Below are positions 1-5,850 of a DNA stretch of 8,661 nucleotides, piece after piece. Both the position numbers and the translations under genes were made by a program. How positions within the stretch are numbered: position 1 is the stretch's first letter; every line of letters begins with the position of its first letter. Below the pieces are notes generated by a model, which was not told the origin of the DNA, searched no databases, and saw only the letters and a program-made list of their open reading frames with translations. This stretch comes from Caulobacteraceae bacterium (GTDB lineage Bacteria > Pseudomonadota > Alphaproteobacteria > Caulobacterales > Caulobacteraceae): assembly GCA_025351125.1 (NCBI GenBank), contig JANXWN010000425.1, forward strand, positions 1 through 8,661. The letters run 5' to 3'.

Positions 1-199
1 GCAGCTTGCGGAAGGTGGTTCCAGATTGATTGAGCAGAGACTTCCAGCCTAACGCCTCGACCCATTTTTCAAGACGAGCCCGCTCCACGCCGACCGCCTT
101 ATAATCGTGAAACGCATAAACTATCCCATGGTCGTCCAGCCAACCGCGGGCTTTTTTCATCGAGTCGCAGGCTTTAATGCCATAGATCGTGGTGGTCAT
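1..199 (-). CDS. ArsC/Spx-fold family protein, YffB type (partial, 3' end outside window)
   Basis: The minus strand from the ATG at 199-197 stays open to the window edge and gives 66 codons beginning MTTTIYGIKACDSMKKARGW. This closely matches the start of YffB-type ArsC-family proteins: the beta strand plus YGIKxCDxxKKARxWL, then the FHDYK segment (residues 30-34), and GWxxLLNxxGTTFRKL (residues 51-66). The family has a thioredoxin-like fold related to arsenate reductase and Spx. Cys11 sits where the catalytic cysteine of ArsC lies. The cellular role of YffB proteins is not well defined, and arsenate reduction should not be assumed. The remaining half (roughly 50 residues in relatives) lies beyond position 1. 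No strong ribosome binding site is visible upstream. The gene is divergent from the beta-helix gene. It overlaps antisense an upstream in-frame extension of that gene, which helps fix the latter's start at 326. Family assignment is secure; function is not. Confidence 0.88.
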   Translation of the reverse strand, partial: MTTTIYGIKACDSMKKARGWLDDHGIVYAFHDYKAVGVERARLEKWVEALGWKSLLNQSGTTFRKL

Positions 200-325
200 T
201 CAGCCATTCTAGTCGCAAACAGCCAAGGGGCGGGAGTCCGAAGGGCTGCAATCTTTGTCTTTGACGAAAATCGGAAACCGCGCCACGGTTCACCTAGCAG
301 GCGTCAAAGCGCCGGAGGAAAGCCC
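200..325. promoter_or_regulatory. Divergent intergenic region between YffB-like gene and beta-helix gene
   Basis: These 126 bases separate two divergent start codons, so promoters for both genes, or at least for the plus-strand block, should lie here. An 8-base inverted repeat, CTTTGACG at 259-266 and CGTCAAAG at 302-309, is present. Each arm contains TTGACG, which resembles a sigma-70 -35 element, one per strand. I could not find a convincing -10 at the right distance for either, so no promoter is called. The last bases hold the ribosome binding site of the beta-helix gene. Confidence 0.4.
314..320 (+). promoter_or_regulatory. Ribosome binding site of the beta-helix gene
   Basis: GGAGGAA lies five bases before the ATG at 326. 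It is a near-perfect Shine-Dalgarno sequence and the main reason for choosing that start over the in-frame ATG at 107. The signal peptide that follows 326 agrees. Confidence 0.85.
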
Positions 326-1552
326 ATGAAGCGCAACGCCGCCGTTTATACTTTCACGATTTATTTAGGCGTCGCCTCTGCCGGAGCCTCGTTGGCCAAG
401 GTCATAAGCGTGCCTGCCGGGCTCAACGCCTCCGAACAATTGCAGACGGCGCTTATAACCGCCAAACCGGGTGACATTGTGCAACTGGGCGCCGGTCGAT
501 TTGATATTTCGGATAGCCTGTCGTTGGATGTCGCCCGGATCACCTTTCGCGGGGCCGGGCGGGATGCAACGGTCCTGGCGTTCGACAAGCAATCGACCGG
601 CGCGGACGGCTTGTTAGTCACCGGCGACGGCGCCGTGATCGAAGATCTGTCAGTCGAAAACACCAAGGGAAACGGCATCAAATCAAAGGGGGTCGACGGC
701 ATCACCTTCCGGCGCGTGCGGGTGGAATGGACGCAAGGTCCGAAACAATCCAACGGCGCCTACGGCGTATACCCGGTCTCGTCTCAACACGTTTTAATCG
801 ATCATGTCGTGGTGAAGGGCGCGTCCGACGCCGGCATCTATGTCGGCCAATCTCGCTTTATCGTCCTGCAAAACAGCGATGCGGCGTTCAACGTCGCCGG
901 AATCGAGATCGAAAATTGCTTCAATGCCGACGTCCACGACAATTTATCGACGCACAACGCCGGCGGGATATTGGTGTTCGACCTGCCTGGGTTGCCACAA
1001 ATGGGCGGCCATTCGGTGCGGGTTTACGACAATACTATCGTCGATAACGACACGCCAAACTTTGCGCCGAAAGGCAACATCGTCGCCAAGGTTCCAACCG
1101 GAACCGGCGTGATGGTCATGGCCAACCGAGACGTTCATGTCTTTCGCAATCGGATCGCCGGCAACGCCTCGGTCGGTGTGCTGCTTGTGGCCTATCTGAA
1201 CGCCTTCACCGACCCTGCTTACAACCCCCTGCCGCGCGACGTGTTTGTGCACGACAACCAGATCGGGCGAAACGGCTTCGCCCCGACGTTTGACGGCGGC
1301 GGCTTGCTCGCCAAAGCCCTTGGCGGGGCGATACCGCCCGTGATGTGGGACGGCGTCACTCGCTTTAAGACGCCTGCGGGAGTGACCTCCACGGACGTCG
1401 TGCGTTTGGTCCTCAAAGATGGGCCGATCGTCGATCTTCGCCTCGTGGATCAAGGAACGGCGATGGGAAACGCCAACCCTAGGGTCATGCCGACGTTCGG
1501 TGAGGGCGTCCTGCCGGAACCCGCGCCTGTGGTTCTGCCCGCCGCCTCATGA
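326..1552 (+). CDS. Secreted parallel beta-helix repeat protein (TIGR03805-like)
   Basis: A 408-residue protein. Residues 1-24 look like a Sec signal peptide: Lys2-Arg3, a hydrophobic stretch, and an S-L-A site before Lys25, so it is probably periplasmic or exported. The rest consists of repeated short strands with G-x-x-V/I and N-x-I patterns, as expected for coils of a right-handed parallel beta-helix. Characteristic segments are GIKSKGVDG, NGAYGVYPV, GASDAGIYVGQS (GIYVGQS at 170-176), GIEIEN (192-197), GGILVFDLPGLPQ, NFAPKGNIVA and GTGVMVMANRDV. These match, from memory, the family that occurs as a two-gene pair with the SO_2930-type protein encoded next door. Pectate-lyase-like beta-helices often bind or cleave polysaccharides, but I see no recognisable catalytic set and the pair's function is unknown. 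The start at 326 is supported by GGAGGAA and the signal peptide; the open frame extends to 107, where it would overlap the opposing YffB-like gene. The stop overlaps the next start by four bases, implying translational coupling. Confidence 0.88.
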   Translation: MKRNAAVYTFTIYLGVASAGASLAKVISVPAGLNASEQLQTALITAKPGDIVQLGAGRFDISDSLSLDVARITFRGAGRDATVLAFDKQSTGADGLLVTGDGAVIEDLSVENTKGNGIKSKGVDGITFRRVRVEWTQGPKQSNGAYGVYPVSSQHVLIDHVVVKGASDAGIYVGQSRFIVLQNSDAAFNVAGIEIENCFNADVHDNLSTHNAGGILVFDLPGLPQMGGHSVRVYDNTIVDNDTPNFAPKGNIVAKVPTGTGVMVMANRDVHVFRNRIAGNASVGVLLVAYLNAFTDPAYNPLPRDVFVHDNQIGRNGFAPTFDGGGLLAKALGGAIPPVMWDGVTRFKTPAGVTSTDVVRLVLKDGPIVDLRLVDQGTAMGNANPRVMPTFGEGVLPEPAPVVLPAAS

Positions 1553-2658
1553 GTTGGCCGACGGTAGTGCGACGAGCAGCGGGGGCTCTCGCGGCGATGT
1601 GCGGCGGAGCGTTGCTGACCTTGATCGGCGGCGCGGCGTCGCCGGGTCCCGGACCCGATCGGCGCGTTATTTTGGCTGACGCGCCGGCGCCGACACTGGC
1701 GGCTTATCATTTGTTTTTGGACGACGCCGCTCGATGGCCTGATCCACGATTGATCCCGTACGCCCTCAACACACCGTTATTCAGCGATTACGCCGCTAAA
1801 TCCCGCTATCTTTACTTGCCACCGGGAACACGGGCGACTTATCGCGCGGCGGGGGTGTTGGACCTGCCGATTGGCGCGGTTTTGATCAAAACCTTCTCGT
1901 TTCCGGCGGATTTGCGAGCCCCGAACCGCAACGTTCGGCGTATTGAAACCCGCCTCCTTATCCATAAAGCTGGCGGCTGGACGGCGCAAACCTACGTCTG
2001 GAACCCGGCTGGAACCGAGGCGACACTGAAGATCGCCGGCGTGCATGTCGCCGTTCACGTGACGGATTTAACCGGCGCCCCACGCGACATCGCCTACGCG
2101 GTTCCCAATGCTAACCAATGCAAGGAATGTCATGCCGTCGACGGCGTTCTGTCGCCGATCGGACCAAAGGTGGGCAATTTGAACGGGCCGTTCTCGTACG
2201 GCGCGGGGCGGGAAAATCAGGTTGCGCACCTTGTGCGGCTAAACCTTTTATCCGGCGCACCCGACGCGGCGGCGTGGCCGCGGACAGCCACTTGGAACGA
2301 TCCCGACGAACCGCTTGCAGCCCGAGCGCGCGCTTATCTCGACGCCAATTGTGGCCATTGCCACAGCCCCGCGGGATTTGCAGGCAATAGCGGGCTTTAT
2401 CTGAACGTCGAAGAACGCGCCCCGTCGGCGCTGGGTCTCGGCAAACGTCCGGTCGCGGCCGGTCGCGGATCGGGTGATCTCGACTTTGATATAGCGCCCG
2501 GAGACCCCGATCATTCCATTCTGATTTTTCGCATGGCGTCGACTGTTCCGGGCGTTATGATGCCGCAAATCGGTCGGTCGGTCGTCGACCGCGAGGGCTT
2601 GACGTTGCTTCGCGCCTATGTCGCAAGTTTGCGACCCGCGGTCCCCCGAGCCAATTGA
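1549..2658 (+). CDS. SO_2930-family secreted di-heme c-type cytochrome (TIGR03806-like)
   Basis: A 369-residue protein with an N-terminal export signal: Arg8-Arg9 then a hydrophobic run to about residue 30. It lacks a convincing lipobox and a full twin-arginine motif. Two CxxCH heme-attachment sites are present, CKECH at 191-195 and CGHCH at 268-272. Family landmarks include PYALNTPLFSDYA (70-82), IETRLLIHK, TYVWNPAGT, NANQCKECH, PIGPKVGNLN, YLDANCGHCHSP, KRPVAAGRGSG (299-309), APGDPDHSIL and MMPQIGRS (337-344). Met337 or Met338 is a candidate distal ligand for one heme. The region before residue 185 is specific to this family, whose biochemical role is unknown; periplasmic electron transfer is the likely general role because heme is attached covalently after export. 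The ATG lies within ATGA at the end of the beta-helix gene. The TGA overlaps the ribosome binding site of the following monooxygenase, so the three genes are probably one transcript. Confidence 0.9.
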   Translation: MSWPTVVRRAAGALAAMCGGALLTLIGGAASPGPGPDRRVILADAPAPTLAAYHLFLDDAARWPDPRLIPYALNTPLFSDYAAKSRYLYLPPGTRATYRAAGVLDLPIGAVLIKTFSFPADLRAPNRNVRRIETRLLIHKAGGWTAQTYVWNPAGTEATLKIAGVHVAVHVTDLTGAPRDIAYAVPNANQCKECHAVDGVLSPIGPKVGNLNGPFSYGAGRENQVAHLVRLNLLSGAPDAAAWPRTATWNDPDEPLAARARAYLDANCGHCHSPAGFAGNSGLYLNVEERAPSALGLGKRPVAAGRGSGDLDFDIAPGDPDHSILIFRMASTVPGVMMPQIGRSVVDREGLTLLRAYVASLRPAVPRAN

Positions 2659-2662
2659 GGAA
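2657..2662 (+). promoter_or_regulatory. Ribosome binding site of the monooxygenase gene
   Basis: GAGGAA overlaps the TGA stop of the cytochrome gene and lies seven bases before the ATG at 2670. It favours ATG 2670 over the in-frame TTG at 2655, which would lie upstream of this site and add only five residues. Confidence 0.8.
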
Positions 2663-2669
2663 ACAAGAG

Positions 2670-4184
2670 ATGACTGCTCCGGCTGATGACGCATCCGCCA
2701 TCAAGTCCACCCGAACGGACTCCGAATTGGAAGCCTTCGATGTTCTGATCGTCGGGGCGGGAATTTCGGGTATCGGCAGCGCCTATCATCTCACCGATCA
2801 GTGCCCCGGGACGCGGTTTGTTGTGCTGGAATCTCAAGCGGATTTCGGAGGAACATGGCTGACGCACCGCTATCCGGGCATCCGCTCCGACAGCGACCTT
2901 TATACTTTCGGCTATCGCTTTAAGCCGTGGGTGGGACCGCCGATTACCACCGGCGACGAAATCCGAAAATATATGGGCGAAGTGATTGGGGATCACGATC
3001 TGGGTCGGCATATCCGCTATGGCCACGCCATAACCTCCGCTCAATGGTCGAGCGCCGACAGTCAGTGGACGGTCACCGCCATCCGCGCCGCCGACGGCCG
3101 ATCTGTTAAATTCACCGCGAATTTTCTTTGGATGTGTCAGGGATATTACCGACACGCGCAGGGTTACACGCCGCCTTGGGACGGAATGGCTGATTTTGAA
3201 GGTCGGGTGGTGCACCCGCAGACTTGGCCTGACGACCTGGACTATAAGGGCAAACGGGTCATTATCATTGGGTCTGGCGCCTCAGCAGCCACCATCGCGC
3301 CCGCGATTGCCAAGGATTGTGCCGGCGTCACCCTGTTGCAGCGCTCGCCGACCTATTTCATTCCGGCCCGCAACGAAAACGAACTGGCCGACACACTGCG
3401 CCAGCTGCAAGTGGATGAGACGTGGATCCACGAGATCACGCGGCGAAAGATAATCTTCGACCAGGACGTTTTCAGTAAACGCACCTTTAGCGAACCCGAG
3501 GTGGTCACCGAGGAATTGCTGGAGGGCGTGCGCGCTTATCTGACGCCGGAGGACCTTGCCAAACATTTCACGCCCAATTATCGCCCATGGCGCCAACGAG
3601 TCGCCTTCGTGCCGGACGGCGATTTCCTGGAAAGCGTGCGCGATGGGACGACCAAGGTCGTCACCGACGAAATCGAGCGGTTCACGCCTACCGGCATCTT
3701 GCTGAAATCAGGCCAAACGCTTGAAGCCGACATAATCGTTACCGCGACAGGATTTAATCTTAACGTGCTCGGCGATATCGATTTTGTTATCGACGCAAAG
3801 CCTTTGGTGTTCTCTGACACCATCACCTACCGCGGCATGATGTTCACCGGCGTACCGAATATGGCTTGGGTGTTTGGCTATTTCCGCGCCAGCTGGACGC
3901 TCCGCACCGAACTTATCGCCGATTTTGTCTGTCGACTCCTCAAGCACATGGCGCTCAAGGGCGTGAAGCAAGTGAGGGTCGCCCTGCGCGCTGAAGATCA
4001 TAACATGCCGTTGGGACCATGGATTGATCCAGAAAACTTCAATCCCGGTTATCTGACGCGGGGCGTCGGCCTTTTGCCGCAGCGGGGAGACAAACCGGAA
4101 TGGCAGCACACGCAGGATTATTGGGCGGAAAAAGACTCTTTTCCCCTCATTGAATTGGATGCCCCTCCTTTCGTCTATCGATAA
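2670..4184 (+). CDS. Flavin-containing monooxygenase, EthA-like type I Baeyer-Villiger type
   Basis: A 504-residue cytosolic FAD/NADPH enzyme, close to the usual length for EthA-like proteins. In order: an FAD Rossmann motif GAGISG (29-34); GGTW (60-63) followed by YPGIRSDSD (68-76), the cofactor-proximal block typical of this group; the Baeyer-Villiger fingerprint FxGxxxHxxxWP, matched exactly as FEGRVVHPQTWP at 176-187; a second nucleotide-binding motif GSGASA (201-206) for NADPH; and the ATG motif (359-361, in VTATGFN). Known relatives insert one oxygen atom next to a ketone carbonyl or oxidise sulfur. Overall similarity to mycobacterial EthA, the ethionamide activator, is recognisable from memory over most of the length, including RSPTY, NPWRQR-like and ASWTLRTEL regions. 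The native substrate cannot be inferred. It sits 11 bases after the cytochrome gene with a strong ribosome binding site, so co-expression with the secreted pair is likely. Class assignment is secure. Confidence 0.92.
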   Translation: MTAPADDASAIKSTRTDSELEAFDVLIVGAGISGIGSAYHLTDQCPGTRFVVLESQADFGGTWLTHRYPGIRSDSDLYTFGYRFKPWVGPPITTGDEIRKYMGEVIGDHDLGRHIRYGHAITSAQWSSADSQWTVTAIRAADGRSVKFTANFLWMCQGYYRHAQGYTPPWDGMADFEGRVVHPQTWPDDLDYKGKRVIIIGSGASAATIAPAIAKDCAGVTLLQRSPTYFIPARNENELADTLRQLQVDETWIHEITRRKIIFDQDVFSKRTFSEPEVVTEELLEGVRAYLTPEDLAKHFTPNYRPWRQRVAFVPDGDFLESVRDGTTKVVTDEIERFTPTGILLKSGQTLEADIIVTATGFNLNVLGDIDFVIDAKPLVFSDTITYRGMMFTGVPNMAWVFGYFRASWTLRTELIADFVCRLLKHMALKGVKQVRVALRAEDHNMPLGPWIDPENFNPGYLTRGVGLLPQRGDKPEWQHTQDYWAEKDSFPLIELDAPPFVYR

Positions 4185-4237
4185 AGCGGCATGTGGCAAA
4201 CATTGGCTTTTGCCGCATTGCAGCATAAAAGCGGACC

Positions 4238-5467
4238 ATGTCGCCTTCTCCGAGCAAAGTCCGTGTCGAGTTCGTTGTTTTAATCGCCTCGATTATGATG
4301 TCGGTGGCCTTCGCTATCGACGCGATGTTGCCGGCTTTACCCGCCATCGGGCGCTCACTGGGCGTCGTGCTGGAAAGCCGGCGCGCCTTGGTCATCGTCG
4401 TTTTTGTGGTCGGCTTCGGGCTCGCTCAATTTCTCATAGGTACGATTTCCGATCGCTTCGGGCGCCGCGGCCTGATGCTGGCGTCGCTCGTTGGTTACGC
4501 GATTTTTGCGCTGGCGGCGGCGGCGGCGCCCACTTTTACCCTCTTGCTCGCCGCGCGCATGGCGCAGGGCGGTGCGGCGGCAGGCGCGCGGGTCCTCGCG
4601 ACGTCGGTGGTCCGGGATAGATTTTCCGGACGAGAAATGGCGCAGGTGATGAGCTTGGCCTCAATGATCTTCATGGCGGCGCCTATCCTCGCGCCGACCA
4701 TGGGAACTTTGGTAATGGCGGTGGCGCCGTGGCGATGGATATTTGTCGTTCTAGCGCTTCTGGGGGTAATTTTGTGGTTGTGGGTGCTGTTACGGCTGCC
4801 GGAGTCGTTGAGACTCGAGAATCGATTGGCGATCACCCCAGCCCAGATTCGAGCCAGCTGGCGGATCGTTTTGGCTGATCGCCAGTCGGTCGGCTACACG
4901 ATAGCGCTGACCGGATTGAGTTGCACAATCATGGGATTCATCACCTCTGTTCAGCCGATTTTCGCCGATATTTTTCACCACCCCGAATGGCTTCCCGGCG
5001 GCTTTGCAATAATGGCCGGGACCATGGCGCTGGCGTCGCTGGTCAATTCGAGAATCGTCATGCGATGGGGGATGCGACGGATTGGGCACGCGTCGCTGAT
5101 CGCATTTGTCGCCATTGCCGGTTTGCATGCGCTGCTGGCTTTCTTGGGCCACGAAACCCTCTTCAGCTTCATCGGAATGCAATCGGCGATGATGGCCTGC
5201 TTTGCGCTGACCACAGCCAATTTCGGCGCGATGGCGATGGAACATGTTGGTGAGGTCGCCGGCACGGCAAGCTCGGTGCAGGGCTCATTTTCAACCGTGG
5301 TTGGCGCGTTGGGGGGCTATCTGATCAGCCGCGGTTTCGACGGTACGACAGTTCCTCTGTACGTCGGGATCACCTTGGCGGGATTGGCGTCGCTGGCGGC
5401 GGTTTTTGTCGCCGAGGGCGGCCAGTTGTTTGTCGCCCGTCACGATACGCTCAGTAGCACGGTGTAG
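4238..5467 (+). CDS. Bcr/CflA-type major facilitator superfamily efflux transporter
   Basis: A 409-residue, strongly hydrophobic protein with about 12 predicted membrane helices. It fits the 12-helix drug:proton antiporter (DHA1) group, specifically the Bcr/CflA type. Supporting motifs are AIDAMLPALP in helix 1 (26-35), motif A GTISDRFGRR between helices 2 and 3 (68-77), RMAQG with the Arg107 of motif B, and the antiporter motif C region APILAPTMG (148-156). Such proteins sit in the inner membrane and export small molecules using the proton gradient; substrate is not predictable. A 53-base gap separates it from the monooxygenase. That gap contains short inverted repeats (GCGGCA 4186-4191 with TGCCGC 4211-4216, or GGCAAA 4195-4200 with TTTGCC 4209-4214) without a T tract. 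It may belong to the same transcript or have its own promoter. No strong ribosome binding site is visible. A terminator follows the stop immediately. Confidence 0.88.
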   Translation: MSPSPSKVRVEFVVLIASIMMSVAFAIDAMLPALPAIGRSLGVVLESRRALVIVVFVVGFGLAQFLIGTISDRFGRRGLMLASLVGYAIFALAAAAAPTFTLLLAARMAQGGAAAGARVLATSVVRDRFSGREMAQVMSLASMIFMAAPILAPTMGTLVMAVAPWRWIFVVLALLGVILWLWVLLRLPESLRLENRLAITPAQIRASWRIVLADRQSVGYTIALTGLSCTIMGFITSVQPIFADIFHHPEWLPGGFAIMAGTMALASLVNSRIVMRWGMRRIGHASLIAFVAIAGLHALLAFLGHETLFSFIGMQSAMMACFALTTANFGAMAMEHVGEVAGTASSVQGSFSTVVGALGGYLISRGFDGTTVPLYVGITLAGLASLAAVFVAEGGQLFVARHDTLSSTV

Positions 5468-5486
5468 CGCATCAAGGATGCGTTTT
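5468..5486 (+). terminator. Rho-independent terminator after the MFS gene
   Basis: CGCATC (5468-5473), a three-base AAG loop and GATGCG (5477-5482) form a perfect 6-bp stem, followed at once by TTTT (5483-5486). It begins one base after the MFS stop codon. The stem coincides with the last codons and stop of the convergent DUF2061 gene. On the minus strand the hairpin is not followed by a T run, so it should act mainly on plus-strand transcripts. The stem and T tract are both short, so efficiency may be moderate. Confidence 0.6.
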
Positions 5487-5759
5487 GCCCTCATGGGGCG
5501 AGGCTGCTTCGAGCACTTTATCGGCGCGCCCCCACGGTACCCGCGCCCATGCGCGCTCGTGGAAATAATATAGGATGATTTTCGTAATGGTTTCGACAGC
5601 GGCGATCGATATCGCGACCTTCGCGCTCTTATGCAGGTCCATGCCGAATATGAGTTGAATGACGAAGCTGAGGACGAAGGTGTCGACGCTGCCCACCATC
5701 CGCCAAGTGACGGCTTTAATTAACGAGCGGGACCGCGCGGTCGGGGCGTGTACGAACAT
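5472..5759 (-). CDS. DUF2061 family small membrane protein
   Basis: A 95-residue protein with the DUF2061 pattern: KAVTWR (15-20), then G23 and DTF (26-28) leading into a first membrane segment (about 22-40); a second segment (about 46-66) containing E56 and TK (59-60); and YYFHERAW (64-71). The polar tail of about 24 residues is variable. The family consists of two-helix inner-membrane proteins of unknown function. The start at 5759 is supported by GGAG on the minus strand (5769-5772), nine bases upstream. The gene is convergent with the MFS gene, with four bases between the stops, and its last codons contain the MFS terminator stem. It lies 91 bases downstream of recO on the same strand and might be read through from that operon or have its own promoter. 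I saw no clear promoter. Family call is confident; role is unknown. Confidence 0.88.
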   Translation of the reverse strand: MFVHAPTARSRSLIKAVTWRMVGSVDTFVLSFVIQLIFGMDLHKSAKVAISIAAVETITKIILYYFHERAWARVPWGRADKVLEAASPHEGKTHP

Positions 5760-5850
5760 GGCGGAGGTCTCCGTCTAGGCCTAAGCGCCGTCATGTCATT
5801 CTCGCGGCCGGAACGCCATACAGATGAAATAATGACATCGTCTAGATTTC
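5760..5850. other. Intergenic region between recO and the DUF2061 gene
   Basis: Ninety-one bases with no gene. An 8-base inverted repeat is present, ATGTCATT at 5793-5800 and AATGACAT at 5831-5838, 30 bases apart. A 7-base direct repeat CGTCTAG occurs at 5772-5778 and 5839-5845. Neither is long enough to exclude chance. There is no T-tract terminator for the recO transcript and no convincing promoter for the DUF2061 gene. Confidence 0.4.
5769..5772 (-). promoter_or_regulatory. Ribosome binding site of the DUF2061 gene
   Basis: GGAG on the minus strand, nine bases before the ATG at 5759. It lies in a tiny inverted repeat (CGGAG and CTCCG separated by two bases), probably too tight to fold stably. 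Confidence 0.5.

Noticed and set aside
1..199. Arsenate resistance function for the YffB-like gene
   Set aside because: The sequence matches the YffB branch, for which arsenate reduction is not established, and no arsenic genes are nearby.
261..300. Sigma-70-like promoter starting at TTGACG (261-266)
   Set aside because: No acceptable -10 sequence lies 16-18 bases downstream, and the alphaproteobacterial GCTANAWC type element was also not found at the expected distance.
944..1453. Long open frame antisense to the beta-helix gene
   Set aside because: Its sequence shows no family pattern and is Arg/His-rich as expected of a shadow frame; the plus frame has a clear family match.
1576..1610. 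Lipobox or twin-arginine signal in the cytochrome
   Set aside because: Cys18 is preceded by Ala-Ala-Met, which does not fit a lipobox, and Arg8-Arg9 lacks the rest of a Tat motif; an ordinary Sec signal fits better.
2655..2657. TTG as the start of the monooxygenase
   Set aside because: It lies upstream of the GAGGAA ribosome binding site that is correctly spaced from the ATG at 2670, and overlaps the previous stop.
2616..3215. 199-codon open frame antisense to the monooxygenase
   Set aside because: It overlaps the FAD-binding and fingerprint region of a well-supported gene and resembles nothing recognisable.
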